Part shown: positions 55,460 through 64,000 of the stretch, one piece after another
Position numbering within the stretch: position 1 is the first letter of the stretch
How the letters are laid out: each line of letters starts with the position of its first letter
Assembly: GCA_963677445.2 (NCBI GenBank)
Contig: CAXXGF010000088.1
Span: 124,001-188,000 of the forward strand
DNA: 64,000 nt
From: G963677445 sp963677445
GTDB lineage: Bacteria > Bacteroidota > Ignavibacteria > Ignavibacteriales > Melioribacteraceae
Direction of reading: 5' to 3'
Notes under the pieces: model-generated
Databases searched by the model: none
The model's input: only the letters and a program-made list of their open reading frames with translations
What the model was told of the DNA's origin: nothing
Position numbers and translations under genes: made by a program

Positions 55460-55996
55460 TTAATTAAGTCTGTAAAAAGGTTCGATGATTTTGCTTTTTC
55501 TTTTCTGTGTAGTTTCATCCTTCCAGATTTTGAAACTGCCTCCGAATAAATAATCACATTGATTTATCTTTGAGATTATCTGGTTCATTTCGTCAAAGGG
55601 AATCAGTTCTTCGGTTTTTTCTTTCGGGGCCCATTTAATAACCTTACAGCCTTCAGGAAGAATTAATTCGCCACTCTCATATTCCGCGGTGTAATAATGC
55701 ATTAAAGTGGGATTACTCCGGCTCGCGTAATGAAATGTCAGTAATCCCCGCAGCCTGATATTTTTGATTTCAATGCCCATTCGCCTGCCCATCCGGATAA
55801 CAAATTCTTTTACGGATAAAGAATCATTATATCTTGCCCCGGTAATTTCCAGACCTTCATCATCCCCGAGCAGCAATACTTCATCCTTGTCATTGGTAAC
55901 GTAAAGTTTCATAAATGAATAGTTATCGATCTTATTCTGGCCCCGGGAGAGGCAAACACATCCTGATAAAATAATCAATAGCGCTATTTTTCTCAT
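55460..55996 (-). CDS. Exported hypothetical protein
   Basis: A 178-residue protein from ATG 55996 (MRKIALLIILSGCVCLSRGQ), with a signal peptide or lipobox-like Cys. The later stretch YYTAEYESGELILPEG, then WAPKEKTEELIPFDEM, resembles Nudix-related folds without a Nudix box. Function unknown. It starts 31 bases after copy B and in the same direction. Confidence 0.6.
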   Translation of the reverse strand: MRKIALLIILSGCVCLSRGQNKIDNYSFMKLYVTNDKDEVLLLGDDEGLEITGARYNDSLSVKEFVIRMGRRMGIEIKNIRLRGLLTFHYASRSNPTLMHYYTAEYESGELILPEGCKVIKWAPKEKTEELIPFDEMNQIISKINQCDYLFGGSFKIWKDETTQKRKSKIIEPFYRLN

Positions 55997-56130
55997 TGAA
56001 TTATATCCCCTTTTTACGTTTGTTGGTTTGCCGCTAAAATAACAAAAAAAAATCATTCAACGGATTAAATTCAACTCACGGTCTTTGCTGTTTAATACGA
56101 TTGCAAATTTCCGGAGTGAGCTTTCTCTCT

Positions 56131-56652
56131 CTATGAGCGCCGGGTAAGGTCGTTCCTTCGAATTAATTTGTTTCTTATTATTGATTCATTTTTAATATAT
56201 AAGACCAGGTGTGACAGGAAAAGTAACATATTTATTCCCCCGGCAAAATCTTCTGCCGATTTTTTTGATGCATATTCCTGTAAAATGATCGAACTGCTAT
56301 TTTGCTGAATCGCCAGATCGTTGACAATACCAGCGATGGGGACAATCACAAACTGGCCGTTTATAAATATTAACACAGACAATATAAGAAGAATTAAACC
56401 TGTCCTGCTGTTTTTATCCTTTCCGGTGAAAAAGAGCAGGATATTGCTGAATAAAAAGAGCCACATTCCCGGAATTGTTACAAAATTCATTATTGGATTT
56501 ACGAAAGTTCTTTGCCAGTAAGAAAATTGAATACCGGGCATTTCCCCGTTTATAACATTCATCGCGATAAATGAGGCGATGCTGCCAAGACAAAGCGCGA
56601 AACCGATGGTCAATAGAATTTTTGCCGCTGTGATAATAATATTTGATCTCAT
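56131..56652 (-). CDS. Hypothetical membrane protein (four helices)
   Basis: A 173-residue protein with four hydrophobic helices (about 8-30, 48-72, 84-108, 135-155). No known motif; resembles small uncharacterised Bacteroidota membrane proteins. It lies just after the Crp/Fnr gene in the same direction (63-base gap), so the two may share regulation. Confidence 0.55.
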   Translation of the reverse strand: MRSNIIITAAKILLTIGFALCLGSIASFIAMNVINGEMPGIQFSYWQRTFVNPIMNFVTIPGMWLFLFSNILLFFTGKDKNSRTGLILLILSVLIFINGQFVIVPIAGIVNDLAIQQNSSSIILQEYASKKSAEDFAGGINMLLFLSHLVLYIKNESIIRNKLIRRNDLTRRS

Positions 56653-56715
56653 TTTTTCTCCTTTTTATAAGAAAAAATACAAAGCATATAATCAAAATAA
56701 ATTAACACAGGGTAA

Positions 56716-57288
56716 TTAATTTTTTGAAAGCCTCTTTCTTATTCTGCTTAGAGACTGTGGTGTCACTCCGATAAATGACGCTATATAAAACTGGGGAATT
56801 CTTTGCTGAAGTCTATTAAAGGAACTCAGGAAATTTAAGTATCTCTTTTCGGCGCTATCTGTATATACCGAGGTGATATGCTGAATAGCCGTTAAAAAGA
56901 TTTCTTCCAGCAGGATCCTTCCAAACCTGTCTCCATATTTAATATCTCTATAAAACAGCTTAAGGTTTTCATGGGTTATGTAAGAGAGTTCGGTATCTTC
57001 CAGCGCTTCAACTGTTTTTTCAGAGGGGGTTTGATTTAAGAAGCTTATAAAATCACAAGCGAAAGTATTTTCCTCACTGAAATGAATTGTTATTTCTTTA
57101 TCATTATAATAGATGTAATGCCGCAACAAACCTTCGGAAACATAATATAATGACCTGCATACCTCACCCCCGGTTAATATTTTTTCACCCTTTTTAATCG
57201 CCTTCTTTCGAAACAGTCTTTTAATGATATCAATCTCGTTTTCAGAAAGAACGATACGGGTTTTTATGTTATTTATTAGTGATTGCAT
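56716..57288 (-). CDS. Crp/Fnr-family transcriptional regulator
   Basis: A 190-residue protein with the cyclic-nucleotide-binding-like barrel (KKGEKILTGGEVCRSLYYVS, GLLRHYIYYND) and a C-terminal helix-turn-helix (YIASFIGVTPQSLSRIRKRL). Size and lack of the cAMP-contact arginines fit the Bacteroidota Crp/Fnr subtype. The target is unknown; the membrane protein gene downstream may be regulated by it. Confidence 0.85.
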   Translation of the reverse strand: MQSLINNIKTRIVLSENEIDIIKRLFRKKAIKKGEKILTGGEVCRSLYYVSEGLLRHYIYYNDKEITIHFSEENTFACDFISFLNQTPSEKTVEALEDTELSYITHENLKLFYRDIKYGDRFGRILLEEIFLTAIQHITSVYTDSAEKRYLNFLSSFNRLQQRIPQFYIASFIGVTPQSLSRIRKRLSKN

Positions 57289-57380
57289 AGTATTTGTTTT
57301 GATTTATTTTGGGATCGGTTTGATAACGAGATTGCGGAACACATGTTTGTTTTAACAGACATTCTGTTATTTTGAGTTTT

Positions 57381-58022
57381 TTAATTATCAAGTCTAATTA
57401 TGTCTAAAACTGTTCCTGCAGTTATTCCAACTTCAGCAAGAGTACGGCTATCAACATTTGACATACCAGATTCACGTGGACTAATATTTCTCATATGTTT
57501 TATTGATAAACCAGTATTCCTTTCAATTAGTATCCATTCCTTCCCATAACTAAAAGGATTAATTTTAAAACCTGTACTATTAATAGAAAAATATAGCTCG
57601 TTTAGTAGAGCTTGGAAAGAATCAAACATATATATTGGATATATCAAAGCATTATTTGTGTTGTTATATGCATGGAAAGATACTGTTATGAATTTATTGC
57701 TAATTTGTTGAGGCGGTAATTCTGTAATTACTTTTTGAAATGCTTCTCTCAATTTTTGGCTGGATTTAGAGGACATTTCATGTAAAGATAAAAATGACTC
57801 ATCTGAATTGAAATCTTTTGGTGCATACAAATTTGCTGGTTTAAACCAGAGGAAGCTAAAAAATAATACAGCTATGAAAGTTGGAAACGCTATTACAAAA
57901 AATGCTAATATTCTTTGAATAATACCTTGAGTTTTAATAATAGCATAACCCGCAATTAACTCTGTAAATGTAATGAACATACCGATAATAAAAAGCGGAC
58001 TAAAATAACTTTGATCCGGCAT
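57381..58022 (-). CDS. Hypothetical membrane protein
   Basis: A 213-residue protein from ATG 58022, set by GGAGG 5 bases upstream (MPDQSYFSPLFIIGMFI). Two N-terminal transmembrane helices, then a soluble helical domain with KLREAFQKVITELPPQQISN. It is AT-rich. No family recognised. Confidence 0.6.
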   Translation of the reverse strand: MPDQSYFSPLFIIGMFITFTELIAGYAIIKTQGIIQRILAFFVIAFPTFIAVLFFSFLWFKPANLYAPKDFNSDESFLSLHEMSSKSSQKLREAFQKVITELPPQQISNKFITVSFHAYNNTNNALIYPIYMFDSFQALLNELYFSINSTGFKINPFSYGKEWILIERNTGLSIKHMRNISPRESGMSNVDSRTLAEVGITAGTVLDIIRLDN

Positions 58023-58368
58023 AGTATCCTCCATTTGTTTTATGCAGATAAAAATCATAAATGCAATTCTTTTTAACAATATTTCGGATAATAGTTGCGT
58101 GCGTATATATGCAACCAAAAATCTATATTGTTTTATTTCAATACGTCATATTTTTGATATCAGAAGCCCTGAAATATATCTAAAGTAATATTCCCATAAA
58201 GCCAGTTGTTGGTATATTATCTGTATCTCAATACTATGAACAATAGCTAAAATGGATTAGTAAGTAGTACCTGGGACATGGCTATTCAACATTGTTCTAA
58301 TCAGTACTATGTTATGAAAGGTTTTATCAAATATCCCTTATCTCATAGTGAATACTTTATAGGGAAAG
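58023..58368. other. Intergenic spacer
   Basis: No gene. AT-rich; nothing recognised. Confidence 0.4.
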
Positions 58369-59772
58369 TCAATATCGCATTGCAACAGGTGGTTGTCCCG
58401 TACTTGCAACTACTTGCTTCCAGAAAATTCCACCAGTTGGAACACGTTTCTGACCACCTGCGACCATCTGCAAGGGAACTAAAACATATTCTGTAAGCCA
58501 TTGCGATATCATGAAATCAGTGTATCCTGCTAAGGCATTATCAACAGCAAGAGTCCCAAGTCGCTTGCAATATATCTGATCGTGTGAATTAGCTGGAATC
58601 GATCGAATATAGTGTCTTGGCTGAATTACAAACGTTTTTACTTCCTCCCCGGCCATATTATTTAGTCCCAATGAAGTGCTAAAATCGCTTGCAAAAGTTT
58701 TTGCTTCATCCTGCGTAATGATTTTATGTTTAGCGAGAATTTGCCCTACTCCTTCGGCAATAACTATAACAGCATGAGGATTGTGTTGCTTACGTCGTAT
58801 CGTCTCAATAAGGTATTCCTTATAACTAGCTAGTGCATCTTCAGACTGTCTCTTGTTCATATGCTCAAATACCTCGGGGATTATTACTAAGTCAACATGG
58901 CCGCTAGCCAATGCAGCATTTGCTGCAACAAATCCAGATTGAGCACCAAAGAATTCCAGCACAGCAACTCGGCGTGTACCTTCGGCCTCATAGTGCATGG
59001 TATTGATAAAAGCTGCGGTCCTTTCAACAGCACTATTGAAACCAAAAGATTGCCAAACCCACAGTATATCATTATCCATCGTCTTTGGAATGCCAGCTAT
59101 TATGGTCTTTTTTGCATATTTTGCTATTTCATGTGCAGCAGTGAGCGAACCGTCACCACCAATTACATAAAGAATTTTAACACCCCATCGTTCAAGATTA
59201 TTGGCTACTGTTTGGGCTAAATTAGGTAACTCCATTTCATGATATCTAATGGAACCCAACTCTGATCCCCCTTCCTGCAACCATCTTTCAGTCATATCTG
59301 GATTCAATTCGATATGTCGAGATTCTGCCGCAACCAATCCTTTGAAACTGTCCAAGAAACCCCATACTTCTCCACCTTGACCCAGTAATTCATGGTAGGT
59401 CGTCATATGACGTTCAACGATGCTATGGATAACGGAGTTTAATCCAGGAGCTAGGCCTCCTGTTGTTACGATGCCGACTCGGAGCATCTCGTGTCGTTTC
59501 GTAGGTACTGGGAAAGCCAAATCTTTTCGCGGTCCAGCCTCTGCGAAAGATGGAAGAGACTTACTACTTTTTGCAAATGCCTCGATTACCTCCATGTCTG
59601 CTGTAAGAGCCTTTCTTCTTTTCATTTCGCGATAGGTACCGAGAATATCTTCACCTGCAGGATTGGGGAATGTTGGTTTGATAAGTATGGGTACTTCGGT
59701 TACTAGAGGCTCGTTCTTTTTTAGATATGCCATTAGGATCGCGCGTTCACTAGTTATACGTGCTTCAGACAT
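58369..59772 (-). CDS. 6-phosphofructokinase-family enzyme (long form)
   Basis: A 467-residue phosphofructokinase that would convert fructose-6-phosphate to fructose-1,6-bisphosphate in glycolysis. Motifs: GGLAPGLN (106-112), GGDGS (205-209) and PKTMDND (229-235). GGDG with Gly is the ATP-type choice, while PKT-DND with Lys is common in PPi-type enzymes, so the donor is uncertain. The extra N-terminal about 95 residues are typical of the long plant/protist-like group. The codon and base style differs somewhat from neighbours, which fits lateral transfer. Monocistronic. Confidence 0.9.
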   Translation of the reverse strand: MSEARITSERAILMAYLKKNEPLVTEVPILIKPTFPNPAGEDILGTYREMKRRKALTADMEVIEAFAKSSKSLPSFAEAGPRKDLAFPVPTKRHEMLRVGIVTTGGLAPGLNSVIHSIVERHMTTYHELLGQGGEVWGFLDSFKGLVAAESRHIELNPDMTERWLQEGGSELGSIRYHEMELPNLAQTVANNLERWGVKILYVIGGDGSLTAAHEIAKYAKKTIIAGIPKTMDNDILWVWQSFGFNSAVERTAAFINTMHYEAEGTRRVAVLEFFGAQSGFVAANAALASGHVDLVIIPEVFEHMNKRQSEDALASYKEYLIETIRRKQHNPHAVIVIAEGVGQILAKHKIITQDEAKTFASDFSTSLGLNNMAGEEVKTFVIQPRHYIRSIPANSHDQIYCKRLGTLAVDNALAGYTDFMISQWLTEYVLVPLQMVAGGQKRVPTGGIFWKQVVASTGQPPVAMRY

Positions 59773-60247
59773 TATTCACACTCCTTAATTTTTAACGTCA
59801 TTAACTATTTTATTTTTTTATATAACGGAATAATGGATATTCTTTGTTTCCTCAGTCAACAAGTGTAAATCAATTTCAAATTTTCTGAACCAGCGATCGG
59901 AAAAGCTTAATATAAACGGTACAAATATCCATGCTGCCTACAGCTCCGCCACGCAAGTCACATTACCGCAATTTTGTGTGTGGGTGAAACATATTTAATC
60001 TATATTAAATAAAATAATAATCCGCTATTTTGAGCGCGTAAACCCCTAATTCATTCAGTCATAAGCAAAATAAGAAAAAAAAGTACAATTAACAATTAAT
60101 AATTAATAATGAACAATGAAAAAATCAGAGTATGAGTAAGCCCTCCCGCGCTAAAAAGGGGCTCCGGAGGGAAAAAATATGATGCCGGATTTTAACCAGG
60201 CAATCCTGTAATCCTTTAATCATGGTCCAGACGATGGGAAAGGATAA

Positions 60248-60291
60248 GAATTATTCCCTAAGCAGTTAAATTCTTCGCAAAATGGCAAAAC
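60248..60291 (-). repeat. Dispersed TGCCATTTTGC motif, copy 5 (inverted)
   Basis: On the minus strand TTTTGCCATTTTGCGAAGAA then TTTAACTGCTTAGGGAATAA; matches the copies on the plus strand at 13889, 14362, 30871 and 36331. Confidence 0.55.
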
Positions 60292-60544
60292 TTCAATTAA
60301 CAATTAATAATGATCAATTGAAATGGCTGCTTTATTTCAAGAGTAATTGCCTTGCTGAAAAACGGCTACAAAGTCACAAAAGCGCCAAATCCCACAAAAG
60401 GCTCAAAAAAACCTTATTCTTTATTTTTTGACCTTCCAGGCAACAAGAATATTTTTAAGGGAAAAAGCCAGTCATTTCTTTTATGAATATTTTGACTTCT
60501 TACCGGATTATAGACATCTGAAGGTAGATCAAATCCCTCCCGTC

Positions 60545-60571
60545 CTCCCCTTAAAATCTTAAGGGGAGGGG
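60545..60571. repeat. Hairpin CTCCCCTTAA / TTAAGGGGAG
   Basis: A 10-bp perfect stem with a loop of about 6 bases, in a non-coding spacer. No T tract, so probably part of a repeat and not a terminator. Confidence 0.5.
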
Positions 60572-60681
60572 ATTCCACTCTCGATTCATGGTATTATTAT
60601 CGATAAGTTATCACCCTTGCTATATTGTTGCTGTCAAATTTGAAATTTGGCGTTTTCCCGAATTGGGTTCCTTAGTAGCCG

Positions 60682-60840
60682 GTGTGAAAACCTAAAGAGT
60701 CCAACCTTATTAGCTTATGAAAAAATTAGTAAGGATTTTCCCGGGTTGTTTGTTCTATTTCCGTGGGACTGCCGAGACCCAGGGGACTTGTGGGATGTAA
60801 GTGAGAACTGAAGTTGTTGCAATATTAAGTGAGGTATCGT
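60682..60840 (+). ncRNA. Possible 5' fragment of a group II intron or other structured RNA
   Basis: Starts with GTGTG (consensus GUGYG) at 60682-60686, followed by AAAACCTAAAGAGTCC and a stem CCTTATTAG / AGTAAGG, then GGACTGCCGAGACCCAGGGG and GTAAGTGAGAACTGAAG. This reads like the structured domain I start of a bacterial group II intron, but there is no reverse-transcriptase ORF and no domain V in the window. Family call is from memory of such leaders. Confidence 0.3.
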
Positions 60841-61040
60841 AAAATTAATTGTCCCCGGAGTCCTGATTGTCCCATGATTTTTATCACAACTTTATATCTG
60901 GCTTTGTCAGTTTAAAAATCAGGAGTGAGGAACGGATGGTTTTTGGGGGAGTGATATTCGCAGGTGTTAAAATTAATAATCCGCGGGGGATGGATTTCCC
61001 GCGGATTTCGTTGATAATTATAATAGCCGGGATTTCAGAA

Positions 61041-61994
61041 TCAATAACGGTTGCCAGCTACTCCTTCATTGATTAGGGAGGCGAGATGGTCGAGGTGTTC
61101 GCTGCTGATAGTCAGTTCCTGTGAGGCCCAGTTTTCATTGAGACGCTCAATTTTACGGGTGCCCGGAATGGCGGCTATGGAGGCGTCGCGCGAGAGAACC
61201 CACGCGAGAGCTGCCTGCGCCGGGGTGACTTCCATCTCTTTCGCGATTTCAGCCACCAGGTCGGCAAGTTTGCTGTTTTGCGCGATCGCTTCCTCGGTGA
61301 AACGGGGATTTTCGAGTCTCCAGTCATCGGGGGCAAGGTCTTTTCTTGACCGGATGGCTCCGGTTAAAAATCCGCGTCCCAGGGGACTATAAGCCACAAA
61401 CCCGATATCCAGCTTTTTTACCGTCGGAAGAATCTTTTCCTCAACATCACGTGTCCAGAGGGAGTATTCTGTCTGGAGTGCGCTTACGGGATGAACCTTG
61501 TGAGCGCGTTTAATGGTTTCCGGGTCAGCTTCTGAAAGGCCAATATAGCGCACCTTTCCTTCCTTCACCAGCTCAGCCATAGCGCCAACGGTTTCCTCAA
61601 CAGGTGTTTCGGGATCAATACGATGCTGATAATAGAGATCGATATAATCTGTGCCGAGGCGCTTGAGAGAAGCTTCGCAGGCGGCTTTAACATATTCGGC
61701 GTTCCCTTTTATGCCGAGCCAGCTTCCATCTTCTGTGCGGGAGACGCCAAATTTGGTAGCCAGTGTGATTTTATCGCGGCGGCCCTTAAGCGCTCTTGCC
61801 AGAAGAATTTCATTCGTGAAGGGACCGTATATATCGGCGGTATCCCAGAATGTGCAGCCGATATCGACTGCGTGATCGAGCACTTTCAGATTTTGCTCTT
61901 CTGATGAAGAACCATAAAAATCGGACATACCCATGCAGCCCAATCCGATTGCGGGCACTTTCAGGCCCTGTGCTCCAAGTTTTATCTGTTTCAT
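61041..61994 (-). CDS. Aldo/keto reductase
   Basis: A 317-residue NADPH-dependent oxidoreductase of the AKR superfamily that reduces aldehydes or ketones. Catalytic tetrad by motif: Asp51 and Tyr56 in WDTADIYG, Lys81 in LATKFG, His124 in YYQHRID. The NADP-site end reads AIPGTRKIERLNEN. It lies downstream of a divergent-type regulator cluster (tautomerase, AraC) on the same strand, though the gap to the tautomerase is about 295 bases. Confidence 0.92.
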   Translation of the reverse strand: MKQIKLGAQGLKVPAIGLGCMGMSDFYGSSSEEQNLKVLDHAVDIGCTFWDTADIYGPFTNEILLARALKGRRDKITLATKFGVSRTEDGSWLGIKGNAEYVKAACEASLKRLGTDYIDLYYQHRIDPETPVEETVGAMAELVKEGKVRYIGLSEADPETIKRAHKVHPVSALQTEYSLWTRDVEEKILPTVKKLDIGFVAYSPLGRGFLTGAIRSRKDLAPDDWRLENPRFTEEAIAQNSKLADLVAEIAKEMEVTPAQAALAWVLSRDASIAAIPGTRKIERLNENWASQELTISSEHLDHLASLINEGVAGNRY

Positions 61995-62289
61995 AATTTT
62001 GTTCTCCTTTTTATTTATATTTGGTAATAATCGTTTTTATAAAAACTTATCCAAATCAAATTGACAGCAAAAAATTTTGACGAGTTTTGAAATTCCGCGT
62101 ATTTGGTGAAGTCAGGGAAGAGCTATTCACCGTAATTTTTCCGGCCGCTAAATCACAAAATCCCACAAAAGCTGCAAAAATGAACTAAATTTTTAATTAC
62201 GCCTGACTTGAATTAAGTAATGAATTCACAATACCTTATCTGAAATTATTAATTTGATTTATTTCTTTCTTATTGACCCATAACGCAGG

Positions 62290-62481
62290 TTAATGATTCC
62301 TGATTTCTTTAAGTGTTTTTCCACCGACCCCGATGTTTTCTGCCGGATATTCCTGTACATAAACAAAAAAATACTCAGGGGGATATTCGGTGATTTCAGA
62401 TGCTTTCTGTGTAAGATTTTCTACCAGAAGTTTTTTCTTTTCTTCGCTTATTTTGTCAATAGCGATTGTAATCGCGGGCAA
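62290..62481 (-). CDS. 4-oxalocrotonate tautomerase-family protein
   Basis: A 63-residue protein with catalytic Pro after the Met (MPAITIAIDK), which becomes the N-terminal proline that acts as base. It matches the length and layout of the small tautomerases (KKKLLVENLTQKASEI, YFFVYVQEYPAENIGVGG). It forms multimers. The start is 25 bases after the AraC gene stop, so the two are co-transcribed; the role may be in aromatic or other xenobiotic breakdown. Confidence 0.9.
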   Translation of the reverse strand: MPAITIAIDKISEEKKKLLVENLTQKASEITEYPPEYFFVYVQEYPAENIGVGGKTLKEIRNH

Positions 62482-62506
62482 AATAACCTCCTTAATAAAT
62501 TATATT

Positions 62507-63508
62507 TCAGTTTATATTTGCGCGTATAATTTCGGGTGTATGACCTGTCCATGAGCGGAAAGCCCTGAAGAATGAATTGGGTTCTTCGTAGCCAAGCAGA
62601 AACGAAATTTCAGCGTTGGAATATTCTGTGGATGAAAGGTAATGCCGGGCGAGTTCCTCACGAAGTTCATCGAGCACTTCACGGAATGAGGTGCCCTCCT
62701 CCATTAAACGGCGCTGAAGAGTGCGGGCGCTGATGGCCAGTTTTATCGCGACATAATTCATCGAGTTATTTCCGCTCGGAAGCATCTCCAGCAGGCATGC
62801 TCTTACCCGCTCTCTGAATGATGATTCTTTTGTTAACGTTTCCATCCGTTTTTCAAATGCCGATTCAAGGATTGTCCACATGCCGTGATTTGCTGTCAGA
62901 AATGGTTTCGCGGCGTCTGAAGCGGAAAATACCACCCTGTTGATTTCTGCGCGCGTGATATCTTTACCGAGGAAAGATTCATATTCTCCCTGTTCAGGAA
63001 TATCGATGCTGCTCTCCGCCGTTACCGGACAAATCTGTTCACGTGTGGCTATTCGCGCCAATTGTACCCAGAATGTAAGCTCAAAGGCGACAAATGCCGT
63101 GGGGAGGGGATCATTACGCAGACCGGCAATAGTTAGTGTGGTCTGATCCTTTTCCTGCGTTATCTCCAGTTTTACCGGCGCGGTAACCTGTTTATAATGG
63201 GCTGTGCGTCTGAGAGCCTGGTTCAGGTTATCGCAGCTTAAAAAGGCGATTATAGTCGGGTCCATTGTTGTCGCGCTGATATTTTGCGCCAGGCGCAGTG
63301 AAAAGGCAGGTATATTTCCGGTGACATAAGTGAGCCCTTCCCAGAAGCGGAAATATTCATCCGCCGTAACGGAGGGGGTTTCCCGGAGCAGCAGGTCCAG
63401 GGGCAGCCGCGCTTGCCGCAGAACTTCGGTTCCTGAAATATTCAGGTCTTTCAGCAATGTTGGCCAGCCTTTTTCCAGGTTGTATTTCTGGTTTTCTGTT
63501 TTTGTCAT
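62507..63508 (-). CDS. AraC-family regulator with arabinose-binding-like N-terminus
   Basis: A 333-residue regulator. The N-terminal about 200 residues resemble the Arabinose_bd domain of OruR/Ada-like AraC proteins (FWEGLTYVTGNIPAFSLRLA); the C-terminal two helix-turn-helix units (LAISARTLQRRLMEEGTSFR; AEISFLLGYEEPNSFFRAFR) bind DNA. It is the first gene on the minus strand of the cluster with tautomerase and aldo/keto reductase, which it may control. The inducer is unknown. Confidence 0.9.
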   Translation of the reverse strand: MTKTENQKYNLEKGWPTLLKDLNISGTEVLRQARLPLDLLLRETPSVTADEYFRFWEGLTYVTGNIPAFSLRLAQNISATTMDPTIIAFLSCDNLNQALRRTAHYKQVTAPVKLEITQEKDQTTLTIAGLRNDPLPTAFVAFELTFWVQLARIATREQICPVTAESSIDIPEQGEYESFLGKDITRAEINRVVFSASDAAKPFLTANHGMWTILESAFEKRMETLTKESSFRERVRACLLEMLPSGNNSMNYVAIKLAISARTLQRRLMEEGTSFREVLDELREELARHYLSSTEYSNAEISFLLGYEEPNSFFRAFRSWTGHTPEIIRANIN

Positions 63509-64000
63509 CCTGATTTTCCTTTGTTTTCAGCTTTATAAGAAATCGGTGAATTAAGTTACTTATATTTTATTTACCGATGACTAATATTTGCTTTCGCAAT
63601 ATAAAACTAAACAGCGCATATACCACTATCAGTTCACGCCGGAATTAAATCAGATCGCGCCAGAAAACTATTATGGAATAAGTGAGGGTGGCTCAGCGGC
63701 ACTGCTGTCAACTAAAGCCCCGATTCGTTTCCATTAGGAGGTGTAGTTTTTTCTCTGCTCTTCTCCACGGGCCGCCCTCTTCGAAGGCTGCCGCGGTTAT
63801 TAGGCTTTGCTCCCTGTCGGGGACCTTTAATTACAAATAATTACTAAGTTAAAAGCAGTGGCTCTGCAGGGATGTATTTCTGGCTGATTTCGCTGAAGAT
63901 TTTTTGTCGGGATTGCTTTGTGGTTTGGGGTGGGCGGAATGGCGGGGATGAATAAATTATGCTGGGAGGATAGAGAAAAATAACTTCCGTAATAATTCGG
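63509..64000. other. Intergenic region with a second MITE-like copy
   Basis: No gene. The MITE-like element at 63698-63859 is its main content; the rest is GC-balanced and shows nothing. Confidence 0.5.
63698..63859. mobile_element. MITE-like element, copy 2 (about 162 bp)
   Basis: Left end GGCACTGCTGTCAACTAAAG; right end on the minus strand CACTGCTTTTAACTTAG. The flanks carry 8-mers GGCTCAGC (63690-63697) and GGCTCTGC (63860-63867), one mismatch apart, a target duplication. The inner part resembles the right half of copy 1 (CCACGGG...; TTTGCTCCCTGTCGGGG). Shorter, so deleted relative to copy 1. Confidence 0.55.

Larger units (their letters stand above)
59773..61040. other. Long repeat-rich intergenic region
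   Basis: No protein gene over 1.27 kb. It contains a copy of the dispersed repeat shared with 28.5-29.4 kb (59941-59966; 60201-60238), the inverted TGCCATTTTGC motif (60248-60291), a long hairpin (60545-60571) and a possible group II intron fragment (60682-60840). Confidence 0.6.

Noticed and set aside
60682..60840. IscB omega-RNA (HEARO) as identity of the structured block
   Set aside because: No IscB or HNH gene nearby and the sequence does not resemble the omega-RNA that I remember; the group II intron idea fits better but is weak.
1..64000. tRNA, rRNA or CRISPR arrays
   Set aside because: No cloverleaf-like pattern with a GGTTCGAATCC-type arm, no rRNA-like block and no regular repeat-spacer array was seen by eye.

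Overview
The window looks like a chromosomal segment of a Gram-negative bacterium of the Bacteroidota/Chlorobiota superphylum, most likely an Ignavibacteria-type lineage. Supporting signs are a secreted protein with a type IX secretion (T9SS) tail of the form YPNPFNPST, several Omp85-barrel outer-membrane proteins, many lipoproteins, and AT-leaning non-coding spacers full of dispersed repeats. No rRNA, tRNA or CRISPR array was seen. The assignment rests on protein style only.

Bases 1-9400 are core envelope and RNA-metabolism genes: the 3' part of a TamB-like gene, RNase R (rnr), a very large metalloprotease-like/WD40-like/Omp85 fusion, and an FmdB zinc-ribbon gene that shares a bidirectional terminator with the fusion gene. 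Five probable single-base indels cluster between 2851 and 4132 and break tamB and rnr; another breaks an outer-membrane gene at 38036-38040. Most sit in homopolymers, so sequencing error is the first explanation. From 9.5 to 13.7 kb lie a lipoprotein, a restriction-modification pair and a methyltransferase.

Bases 14.5-20.8 kb hold a self-contained efflux locus: a TetR regulator followed by TolC, membrane-fusion and RND permease genes. Two copies of a TGAC-N5-GTCA palindrome, one just downstream of the tetR promoter and one before tolC, are candidate TetR operators.

Bases 20.8-30.5 kb are accessory DNA. They contain a MITE-like element with an 8-bp target duplication, several antitoxins whose toxin partners are truncated or missing, and a run of AT-rich same-strand genes (PD-(D/E)XK-like, DUF4105/Lnb-like plus PEGA lipoprotein, double GIY-YIG). 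Some of these are separated by long imperfect palindromes that resemble integron attC sites. No integrase gene is in the window.

Bases 31-41.9 kb carry a methyltransferase, a T9SS-exported endonuclease I, an AraC regulator overlapping a GyrI-like effector-binding protein, a TrmO-like gene, and two tandem 868-residue proteins. Each of these two joins an N-terminal domain with protein-kinase-like motifs (GDWDRH, RDRDQ) to a C-terminal Omp85-type barrel. This architecture is the most unusual coding feature here.

Bases 42-58 kb are again accessory: toxin-antitoxin genes, an intact IS4-family insertion with a divergent AbrB-like passenger gene nested between ISL3-like inverted repeats, two paralogous serine-hydrolase lipoproteins on either side of HigBA and VapBC modules, and small membrane proteins. 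From 58.4 kb onward are a phosphofructokinase, a repeat-rich spacer with a possible group II intron fragment, an AraC/tautomerase/aldo-keto reductase cluster, and a second MITE-like copy close to the right edge.
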